DNA from: DASQPR01 sp963797605
Lineage (GTDB): Bacteria > Actinomycetota > Actinomycetes > Mycobacteriales > Micromonosporaceae
Direction: 5' to 3'
NCBI GenBank assembly: GCA_963797605.1
Contig: CAWCPX010000005.1
Location: 1-64,000 of the forward strand
Length of the DNA: 64,000 nucleotides
How positions within the stretch are numbered: the first letter of the stretch is position 1; the number at the start of each line of letters is the position of its first letter. The notes below the pieces were generated by a model. That model did no database searches. It saw only the letters and a list, made by a program, of their open reading frames with translations, and was not told the DNA's origin. Positions 56,645-64,000 of this stretch are shown here, in pieces. The translations under genes were made by a program, and so were the position numbers.

Positions 56645-56901
56645 GACGGATCCTCGACACCGGCGGCGCGCAGATGGTCCGCGAGCCGGTCCACCGTGTC
56701 TAAATAGGACACGTCGCCGTCGAGGTCGAACGCGACGCCGTAACGCCGCTCGACGGCCTCGATGAGCCGCAGATACGCGAGCGAGCTGACGCCCTGCAAC
56801 GCGAGCGACTCCGTCTCGGCGAGCGCGTCGGTGGCACTGACCTCGCCGTCGGTGGCCGTGACGACGAGCCCGGCGAGTTGCGCCCGGAGCGGCGTAGTCA
56901 C
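56641..56901 (-). CDS. Stand-alone acyl/peptidyl carrier protein
   Basis: 86 residues from GTG 56901, preceded by GAGGAGG. The helix-2 region LQGVSSLAYLRLIEAVERRY carries the likely phosphopantetheine Ser in GVSSL, followed by GVAFDLDGDVSYLDTVDRLA. Size and pattern fit a discrete ACP/PCP; the usual DSL is altered. It sits between the NRPS module and the free condensation enzyme, so it probably carries the chain between them. Its start lies in a tandemly duplicated segment. Confidence 0.85.
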   Translation of the reverse strand: MTTPLRAQLAGLVVTATDGEVSATDALAETESLALQGVSSLAYLRLIEAVERRYGVAFDLDGDVSYLDTVDRLADHLRAAGVEDPS

Positions 56902-56954
56902 GGCGCCTCCTCGATCAGCGACGTGGTCACGGCGCCTCCTTGATCAGCGACGTG
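56897..56954. repeat. 29-bp tandem duplication at the NRPS/ACP junction
   Basis: Bases 56897-56925 and 56926-56954 are adjacent copies differing at one position. Each copy contains, on the minus strand, a GGAGG ribosome-binding site followed by GTG-ACC/ACT-ACG. One copy ends the NRPS (KEAP stop); the other starts the carrier protein and leaves a 10-codon mini-ORF between them. Confidence 0.9.
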
Positions 56955-59912
56955 ACGGCGGCCGCGATGCCCTCGATCGTCGGCGTGTCGAAGAAGACGT
57001 CGAACGGCACCTCGACGCCGATCTGCTTGCGGATCCGCGCGGTGATCTGGGTGATCGTCGAGCGAGTGGCCGCCGAGGTCGAAAAGGCTGTCGTCGGAGG
57101 CGATGTCCTCGACGCGCAGCACCTCTCGCCAGATCGCCGCGACCCGCGCCACCACATCGCCGTCGGCCGGAGCCTCGGGCACGACGACGGCCTCGGGCTC
57201 GGGCAACGCGGCCCGATCCAGCTTGCCGTTCGGAGTCAGCGGCATGCTCGCGAGCTGGACGAACGCGGCCGGCATCATGTAGCGCGGCAGCGTGGTGGCC
57301 AGATGGTGCCGCAGCGCCGCGACGTCGACCCGGGTGCCGACGACGTACGCCACCAGGCGCGGCTCCCCGGCCTCGTCCGCGCGTGGAGATACGGCCGCGG
57401 ACTCGATGCCCGGGCAGTCGAGCAGGGTCCGTTCGATCTCGCCCAGCTCGATCCGGTGCCCACGCAGTTTCACCTGGTTGTCGACGCGGCCGAGGAAGCG
57501 CAGGGTGCCGTCGGCGAGCCGTACGACGCGGTCCCCGGTCCGGTAGAGCCGCTCCGCCGACGCCGGATCGGCCACGAACCGCTCGGCGGTCAGGTCCGGC
57601 CGCCCTCGGTAACCGCGGGCCAGGCCGGCACCGCCGAGCCACAGCTCCCCGGGCACACCGGCCGGGACGGGCCGCATCCGGTCGTCGAACACGCGGACCG
57701 TGGTGTTCGCCAGCGGGCGCCCGATCGTCACCGGCGCCGCCACGGCCGGGATCTCCGCCACGGTCGACCAGATGGTGGTCTCCGTCGGCCCGTACACGTG
57801 GAAAAGGCGGCGCAGCCGTGCTCTGAGCTTGTCCGCCAGTAGCCCGGGCAGCGATTCACCGCCGCACAAGCCGACCACGTCGGCGCTCTCGAAGCCGGCC
57901 GCGAGCAGCATCTGCCAGGTGGACGGCGTCGCCTGTACGTGCGTGACGCGTTCGGCGCGGATCAGCCGATCGAGCGCGGCGCCCTCGCGCGTGGCTACCT
58001 CGGGCGCGATCACGACGCACGCGCCGGTGATGAGCGGCAGCAGGATCTCCAGCGCGCTGATGTCGAAGGACAGCGACGTCAGGCTGAGCCAGCGGTCGGC
58101 GGGCGTCGCACCGACCGTGTCAGCCATCGCGAGGAGCAGGTTCACGAGCGAGCCGTGCGTGATCTCGACGCCTTTCGGCTGCCCGGTGGAACCGGATGTG
58201 TAGATCACGTACGCGAGGTCGTCCGGCGTTCGGGCCGGCTCGGGATCGGTCTGCGCGCCGGCGACGAACGGCTCGCCATCGGACAGCGTCAGCGCGGCTC
58301 CGGCGTCCGCGACGATGAACGCGAGTCGCTGCGCGGGGTAGGCCGGGTCCAGCGGCAGGTAGGCGGCGCCCGCCTTGAGCACGCCGAGCAGCGCCGTGAC
58401 CAGTTCCGGGCCGCGCCGCAGCCGCAGCGCGACGAGGTCGCCCGGCGAGACGCCCCGGCGCCGCAGGCCGTGGGCGACGCGGTTCGCGGCCGTGTTCAGC
58501 TCGCCGTAGCTGAGTGCCGTGCCGGCATGCGTGAGGGCCGGCGCGTCCGGCGTCGCGCGTACCCGTGCCTCGAACAGGTCGACCACGGTCACCGGCGGCA
58601 CCGGGCGTGCCGTCTCGTTCACCGCGCGCATTTCCGCCAGTTCGGTCGCGGAGATCAGCGGGAGGTCGGCGAGCTTCGCGTCCGGATGACCGATCGTGGC
58701 GGTCAAGAGGGTCCGCAGATGGCCGGCGATCCGCGTCGCGTCCGCCAGACCGGCCGGGCTGTGGAGGCTCATCTCCGCACCGGTCGCTCCATCGATGACC
58801 TGCAGGTGGAGGGCGTTGCGGGCGGTCTGCGGGAAGACGAGCGCGTCGATGGTCGCGTCCGTGCCGGCGAACAAGGCCGGGGTTGTTCCGCGGCGATAGC
58901 TGATCGAGACCGGAGCGACCGCCGCGCGTGAGGTCAACCCGGTGACGGCACGGCTCAGCGGCACCTCCCGGAACGGGTAGATCGCCCGAATGTCGGCCCG
59001 AACCGTCGTCGCGAAGTCACGCCACGTCTGGTCGGCCTCGGGCGTGGCCCGTGTCGGCAACTCGTTGACCCACAGTCCGATGTGGTCGGCCGTGCCGCCG
59101 GTTCGGGTGGAGAGGTCCACGGCGACCATCGGCTCGGCGTTGCCGTAGCGCCACAGCAGCGCTTGCAGAGCCGCGAGCAGCCACTCGAACCGGGTCACCC
59201 CGATCGCCGCGCTGACCTCCCGCAGCCGCTGATCGGTGACCGGGTCGAGCGTGAATCGCACCGCGACGTCGGCTCGAACCGGCATCGGCGCGGTCTCCGG
59301 CAGCAGGACCTGGTCGGAATCCCGCCAACGACTCCGCCAGAACGCGCGGGCCGCGTCATCGAGCGCGGCGACCCGTGACTCCTGCGCCGCGACGTGTCCA
59401 TCGTGGTCGGCCGGATCCACCATGGCACCGACGGCTCCGGCACCGACCGCTCCGGCGTACGCCGCCGCGAGCTCGGCCAGCAGCAGATCCTTCGACGCGC
59501 CGTCAAAGATCAGGTGATGGGCCACAACGACGAGCACGGTCCGGCCATCGCCCAGCGTCGCGAGCGCGAACCGGGCCAGCGGACCGCGTCCGAGGTCGAA
59601 CGGGCGGGCCACCGCGTCACGCACGAACCCGTCGACGCCGCCCGGCGGCACCGGCACGATCCGCAGCGACGGCACGAACGCTGCGGCGACCAGCATGGGC
59701 ACCCCGGCGTCATCGGCGAACGCGGCCCCGAGCATCGGCTGCCGGGCCACGACGTCGTCGACCGCCCGTGTCAAAGCGATCACGTCCAGGCCAGGGTCAA
59801 AAGCGACGGTCATCGCCAGGTGGTACGCCGATCCGCAACCGCCGGCGCGCTCGGTGACCCACACTCCCCGCTGTGCGAGCGACACGCGCCCACCGACCCG
59901 TGTACGCGTCAT
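56927..59912 (-). CDS. NRPS module C-A-T, predicted glycine-activating (frameshift in T)
   Basis: About 995 residues from ATG 59912, overlapping the ligase stop. The C domain (1-430) has VAHHLIFDGASKDLL with intact HHxxxDG. The A domain (about 450-880) shows YVIYTSGSTGQPKGVEI (A3), LSFDISALEILLPL (A4), FHVYGPTETTIWS (A5), YRTGDRVVRLADG (A7) and VDNQVKLRGHRIELGEIE (A8), with Lys of A10 in NGKLDRAALP. Specificity residues read D-I-L-Q-L-G-V-I-W-K, one change from a glycine code. The T domain starts DDSLFDLGGHSL; an indel near 57057 must be corrected to reach ITQITARIRKQIGVEV and stop at 56927. Confidence 0.87.
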
Positions 59913-61390
59913 GGCCGCTCTCCATCCAGGGTCTCGAAGAGTTCGCGCAACCGGCCCTTGAGCACCTTGCCGCCGTCGTTCCGCGGCAGCGCGCCGACCT
60001 GCACGAGCCGCGTCGGCAACTCGTGCGACGCGAGGTGCTCGGTGAGGAACGCGCGGAGCCGGGACGCGATGATCAGCCGGTCGGCGACGATCGCGGCGGC
60101 CGGCGTCATGCCGAGCACCGGGTGCGCGATGCCGATCACGGCGGCCTCGATGATGTCCGGGTGCTCGTGCAGAGCCGCCTCCACCTGCACCGTCGACACC
60201 TTGTATGCGCCCGACTTGATCACGTCGCTGTCCCGGTCGACGAGGAAGAGATAACCCTCGTCGTCGAGGTAGCCGACGTCACCCATGCGGGTCCAGCCGT
60301 CGGTGAACACGCGCGCGCTCGCGACCGCGTCGCCGTAGTAGCTCCGGGGCGCCGTCGGCGAGCGCAGCCATACGTCGCCGGGCACGCCGGACGGGCAGTC
60401 GGCGCCGTCCGCGTCCGTGATGCGCAGGTTTCCGCCGGAGGCCGGGCGCCCGAGCGATGCCGGCCGCTCCGGATCGAACAGCATCGTCGTCTGCGCCGGC
60501 GCGGCCTCGGTCGACGTGTAGTAGTTCGCGATCGCGGCACCGGGCATGGCGGCGGCCAGCTCGACGGCGACCGATGGCGGCAGCGCTGCGGCGGTCGAGC
60601 CGAGCAGCAGCACGCTGGACAGGTCATGTTCCGCGGCGACACGGGCCCGGAGCAGTTCGATCGCCATCGCGGGCACGACGAAGACGCTGCCGACGGCGTT
60701 CGCCTCGATCAGGCGGGCGAAGTTGCCCGGGGCGAAGCGCGCCGCCACGAGCATGCCTGGCGCCGCGTCCAGCGCGTTGAACAGCATCGTCTGGGCGGCG
60801 TTCGTGCCGATCGGGAAGGCGTGCAGGAAGAGCCGGGAATGCGCGAGGCGTCGCTGCGGCGTCCGGAGGGCGCAGCCGAAGGTGACGTTCGCGTGCGAGG
60901 CGGCGACGCCTTTGGGCCGCCCGGTGGTGCCGGAGGTGTAGAGGATCTGCGCCAGGTCGCTCGGCCGTACGTCCGGCAGCCGGGCGGCTCCCGCGCTCGC
61001 GAAGTCAGCCATGTCAGCGGGCCGCAGGATCGCGGTGGCGCCGCAGTGGCCGACCATGTGCTCGATCTCGGCGGGCGCGGCCCGATCCGACATCGGCACC
61101 GCGACCGCCCCGGCCGCGACGACACCCGCGTACGCGATCGCGTAGTCGATCCAGTGCTGGTTGCCGAAGATCAGCGCGACCCGATCCCCCGGTGCCACGC
61201 CCCGTGCCACCAGCCCTGCCGCAATCCGCTCGGACCGCCGGTGCCACTGCGCCATCGTGAGCGTGGCGGCACCCTGGATGATCGCGACGTGGTCCGGCTC
61301 CGTCGCCGCGCGGCCCGCCAGCAGCTGTGGCACGGTCAGAGGCATCGCGCGCGCGGCCATCGCCGCCTGGAGCGCGCCGGGCGTCTTCAC
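59909..61390 (-). CDS. Stand-alone AMP-dependent acyl ligase
   Basis: 493 residues from GTG 61390, overlapping the upstream stop (GTGA). The adenylation motifs are QILYTSGTTGRPKGVAASHA, NYYTSTEAAPAQTT, GWTRMGDVGYLDDEGYLFLV and RDSDVIKSGAYKVSTVQVEA, with the C-terminal Lys in GGKVLKGRLRELF. This is the acyl-CoA synthetase/fatty-acyl-AMP ligase superfamily. In this operon it most likely activates a carboxylic starter for the free carrier protein. The acid is unknown. Confidence 0.87.
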   Translation of the reverse strand: MKTPGALQAAMAARAMPLTVPQLLAGRAATEPDHVAIIQGAATLTMAQWHRRSERIAAGLVARGVAPGDRVALIFGNQHWIDYAIAYAGVVAAGAVAVPMSDRAAPAEIEHMVGHCGATAILRPADMADFASAGAARLPDVRPSDLAQILYTSGTTGRPKGVAASHANVTFGCALRTPQRRLAHSRLFLHAFPIGTNAAQTMLFNALDAAPGMLVAARFAPGNFARLIEANAVGSVFVVPAMAIELLRARVAAEHDLSSVLLLGSTAAALPPSVAVELAAAMPGAAIANYYTSTEAAPAQTTMLFDPERPASLGRPASGGNLRITDADGADCPSGVPGDVWLRSPTAPRSYYGDAVASARVFTDGWTRMGDVGYLDDEGYLFLVDRDSDVIKSGAYKVSTVQVEAALHEHPDIIEAAVIGIAHPVLGMTPAAAIVADRLIIASRLRAFLTEHLASHELPTRLVQVGALPRNDGGKVLKGRLRELFETLDGERP

Positions 61391-64000
61391 GCGACCGCCT
61401 CCGCGCGACGCCGCCGCAGTTCCTCGAACCCGACCAGGTCGTCGGCCTGCGCGTCCGGCACCTCGTCGTCGAACGTCGCCAACCGCTTCCGCCGCATCGA
61501 GATCAGCACGTGAGCCGCGATGATGACGGCGAGAAGCACGTACAGGAGGCCGATGCCACGGCCCTTGCCGACGCCCAGCACGGTGCCGACGCTCGATGCC
61601 AGCGCGCCGTGCGGTGCCATCAGCGGCGCGAGCAGGTGGCTGCCGAGCGGGCCGACGATCGCCCAGCCGATCGGGAGCGTCGACCACGCGATCACCGTGT
61701 TGATCGCGAAGACCCGGCCGTGGAACCGCTGCGGCACCTTGACCTGCACGATCGTGGTGTAGACGCCGTTGAGCAGCACGAGCCACATGGAGATGCCCAT
61801 CGAGCCGAGCGCGATCGTCCAGAGGTTCGGGCGCAGGCCGATGACGGCGCAGAACGCGGCCAGCACGAGGGTGCAGACGAGCACCGTGTGCAGCCGCCGA
61901 TGCCGCGGACCACCCCAGATCGCCATCGCCAGACCGCCGAGGAACGCGCCGACGCCGCCGGCGATGGCGACCTTCGCGACCTGGTCGAGGCCGGCGAACG
62001 ACAGCACGAGCGGCGTCATCATCAGGAACAGCGGCGACAGGAAGACGTTGAGCACCATGAAGAAGACGAGCATCGCCCGGAAATACGGCTGGCTCCACGA
62101 ATAGCGGAAGCCCTCGCGGATTTCGGCTGCCAGGGTCTCTCGGGGTCGCCACGCCATGGTGCGGGGGAACCGGGTGAAGAGCACGACGCCGACGGCGACC
62201 GCGTAGCTCGCGACGTCGAACGCCACGATGCCACCGAGCCCGACGGCCGCCAGCAGCGCCACCGCGGCCAGCGGCATCATGATCGTCGCGACGCCGCCGA
62301 TCATCTGCACGACACCGTTAGCGTGGCCGAGATACTGCTTCGGCACGAGCTGCGGCACCGCCGAGGCGTACGCGATCCGCTGGAACGTCAGCGCCACCGC
62401 CAGGCACCCGATCAGTGGATAGATCTGCCACACGTGCAACACGCCGGTCCAGAACAGCACCCCGAGCACGAGTTGGGTGCCCCCGGCGGAGATGTCTCCG
62501 GCCAGCATGACGGCCCGCCGGCTGTAACGGTCGACGACGGCGCCCGCGAGCGGGGTGGCCAGCAGCCCGGGCACCAGCCCGACGACCGCGAGCAGCGCGA
62601 AGTTCAGCAGCGAACCGGTCTTCAGCAGCACCCAGATCGGCAGCGCGAAGTCGGTCAGCGTGGACCCGAGGATCGAGACCATCTGCCCCGCCGCGACGGT
62701 CAGGAACCGGCCCATGCTCGGCTGCGGCCCAGAAGCAGTCGAACGAGACGCGGCGTTCGATTCGCGGTGGGACGTGTCGTGCAGCCACCATCCCGCGTTC
62801 TCACCGCGTACGGCTCGGGACAGCGGGGCCGTGTCATCGCCCGCCATCGCGAGGTGTGTCTGCGTAACGATCGTGGCCAATTCGTCGGCGCGGTATTTCA
62901 GGAAGAAGTGCCCGGCCTCGTCGAGCAGCACGACGGCCGCGCGGTCGGTCAGGAAATGCCACTCGCGGAAACGTTCCGGGTAGAAGTCGGTCGCCGGGTC
63001 GCGGTCGCCGGCGACAGTGATGATCGGGGCGCGCAGCCGCTGGGCACCGCCGTGCATGAGATCGGTGAAGTACTCCTCGGCGCGCTCGGAATCCGTCCGC
63101 ATGTTCCGGATGATCTGCCGGGCCTGCGCAGGGTCGACGTCGCTCATGTCGACGCCCATCGAGGTGAGCCAGTTCGCGTACGACTGATCCGACCGCAGCG
63201 ATTCCATTCGGGTGAGCCGGGACAACGCGGTCCAGACCCGGCTGCGGGGTCGAGCGAACGGGAAGATCGCGCCGATGTAGACCGCGGTCAGTTCCCGGCC
63301 GGCCGCCTCCAACCGCCGGGCGATCTCGACCGTCAGCGCGGAGCCGACACCGCAGTGGCCGTAGAGCGCGATCGGACCGGTGACCCGGTCGAGGATCTCG
63401 GCCACGCATCGGGCGGCGAGTTCGTCGGCGGGCAGCGCCGGCTCGTCGAGACCGACGTCGTGACCCGGGATCGCGATCGCGAAGAGCCGGTGCCCGGCCG
63501 GGAGCGCGTCGGCGAGCGGCTGGTAGACGACCGCGCTGCCGCCGCCGTACGGCACGCAGACGTAACTGAGCACCCGCCGCGCGACCGGGATCGGGCCGGT
63601 CAGCTCGTGCAGCAGCGACCTCGGCCCCCGGGCCTCCGGCGGCAGGTCCACCAGGGCGGCCAGGTCGCGCACGGTCTTGTGCTTGAACAGGTCCATCACC
63701 GAGACGCCGGCGCCCGCGGCTTTGCGGAGCTTCGCGACGACCTGCGTGGCCAGCAGCGAGTGCCCGCCGAGGTCGAAGAAGTCGTCGTCGAGACCGATCC
63801 GATCCGTGCTCGCCAGAGCGAGGACTTCGCTCCAGATGCCGGCGACGGTGATCTCGGTCGGCGTGGTAGGTGCCGCGAACGTGACGGTAGCGTCCCGGCC
63901 ACGCTGTGGAGCGGGCAGCGAGCGCCGGTCGAGCTTGCCGGTCGGCCCGAGCGGCAACGCCGGCAGCGGCACGAACGCGGTCGGCACCATGTAGTCGGGG
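61387..64000 (-). CDS. NRPS (A)-T-TE-MFS fusion (5' part outside window)
   Basis: The frame is open through the right edge, so only the A-domain end is visible (DYMVPTAFVPLPALPLGPTG, A10 GKLDRRSLP). Counting from Met at 63990: T domain with DDDFFDLGGHSLLATQV (Ser79); TE at about 140-380 (VLSYVCVPYGGGSAVVYQPL, GHCGVG with Cys213 in place of Ser, AGDRDPATDFYPERF, LLDEAGHFFLK); a 40-residue linker; then a complete MFS transporter at about 425-850 with about twelve helices (FLTVAAGQMVSILGSTLTDF, AGAVVDRYSRRAVMLAGDIS). It joins chain release and export in one polypeptide. MFS part is closest to EntS-like exporters. Tail ends FEELRRRRAEAVA. Confidence 0.88.
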   Translation of the reverse strand, partial: PDYMVPTAFVPLPALPLGPTGKLDRRSLPAPQRGRDATVTFAAPTTPTEITVAGIWSEVLALASTDRIGLDDDFFDLGGHSLLATQVVAKLRKAAGAGVSVMDLFKHKTVRDLAALVDLPPEARGPRSLLHELTGPIPVARRVLSYVCVPYGGGSAVVYQPLADALPAGHRLFAIAIPGHDVGLDEPALPADELAARCVAEILDRVTGPIALYGHCGVGSALTVEIARRLEAAGRELTAVYIGAIFPFARPRSRVWTALSRLTRMESLRSDQSYANWLTSMGVDMSDVDPAQARQIIRNMRTDSERAEEYFTDLMHGGAQRLRAPIITVAGDRDPATDFYPERFREWHFLTDRAAVVLLDEAGHFFLKYRADELATIVTQTHLAMAGDDTAPLSRAVRGENAGWWLHDTSHRESNAASRSTASGPQPSMGRFLTVAAGQMVSILGSTLTDFALPIWVLLKTGSLLNFALLAVVGLVPGLLATPLAGAVVDRYSRRAVMLAGDISAGGTQLVLGVLFWTGVLHVWQIYPLIGCLAVALTFQRIAYASAVPQLVPKQYLGHANGVVQMIGGVATIMMPLAAVALLAAVGLGGIVAFDVASYAVAVGVVLFTRFPRTMAWRPRETLAAEIREGFRYSWSQPYFRAMLVFFMVLNVFLSPLFLMMTPLVLSFAGLDQVAKVAIAGGVGAFLGGLAMAIWGGPRHRRLHTVLVCTLVLAAFCAVIGLRPNLWTIALGSMGISMWLVLLNGVYTTIVQVKVPQRFHGRVFAINTVIAWSTLPIGWAIVGPLGSHLLAPLMAPHGALASSVGTVLGVGKGRGIGLLYVLLAVIIAAHVLISMRRKRLATFDDEVPDAQADDLVGFEELRRRRAEAVA

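Overview
The window is chromosomal DNA from a high-GC actinomycete (GC by eye near 70 percent, strong third-position G/C bias, GTG and TTG starts, ATGA/GTGA overlaps). Family-level signs agree: a compact actinobacterial Tad locus, a conservon (NIT histidine kinase, roadblock/LC7, DUF742, Ras-like GTPase), an LprAFG-type lipoprotein, DUF1707, DUF4032, a BlaI/M56 pair and VKOR. No rRNA, tRNA, CRISPR array or intact insertion sequence was recognised. The order within Actinomycetia cannot be fixed from the sequence.

Layout. 1-8.84 kb: Tad secretion/pilus locus (SAF protein, CpaE-like ATPase, TadA, TadB, TadC, a small membrane protein, three TadE/TadG-type proteins, a LysM membrane protein). 8.9-10.5 kb: secreted GH18 chitinase with its own promoter, operator and terminator. 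10.6-13.1 kb (minus): FAD/folate dimethylglycine/sarcosine oxidoreductase. 13.4-16 kb: membrane protein with three helix-hairpin-helix repeats, coupled to a BON-OmpA protein. 16.4-18.1 kb (minus): GGDEF-EAL protein with a degenerate EAL domain. 18.3-22.2 kb: conservon operon. 22.2-24.7 kb (minus): badly frameshifted secreted phosphoesterase and lipoprotein. 24.8-26.8 kb: TetR/MFS divergon. 26.9-28.3 kb (minus): zwf. 28.5-29.9 kb: thioredoxin-like DUF929 protein plus VKOR, then a MITE-like element. 30-44.9 kb: small kinase, repeat protein, NarL-type two-component system, DUF1707-SDR pair, YdjM-like membrane hydrolase, amidohydrolase, two NUDIX enzymes, cytochrome bd oxidase divergent from BlaI/M56, DUF4032 kinase-like protein, and a possible ribbon-helix-helix protein with upstream 8-bp iterons. 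44.9-50.1 kb (minus): family A DNA polymerase-like protein and a three-gene sugar ABC importer without its own ATPase. 50.5-53.3 kb (minus): mmsA and a class III aminotransferase. 53.5-64 kb (minus): a tightly overlapping NRPS cluster that runs off the right edge.

The NRPS cluster is the best candidate for an undescribed system. Reading 5' to 3' on the minus strand: an (A)-T-TE-MFS fusion (right-edge partial) whose thioesterase nucleophile is Cys, a stand-alone AMP ligase, a C-A-T module whose specificity residues read like glycine, a stand-alone carrier protein, a stand-alone condensation domain, and an N,N-dimethylformamidase-like protein with an apparent C-terminal propeller. Most junctions overlap by 4 nt, so the six genes look like one transcription unit that makes and exports a small acylated or glycine-containing product.

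Caution on quality. About fifteen otherwise conserved genes carry single-base frameshifts, and one carries an in-frame TAG. They cluster at roughly 2.5-4, 8.5, 12.2-12.6, 19.3-24.6, 32.8-33.9, 45-49.2 and 51.7-53.1 kb, while 34-44.9 kb and most of 53.4-64 kb are clean. The changes sit in short G/C runs, and the restored frames recover family-conserved residues and natural stop/start overlaps. I read most of them as sequence errors and give restored gene boundaries, marking each affected gene.
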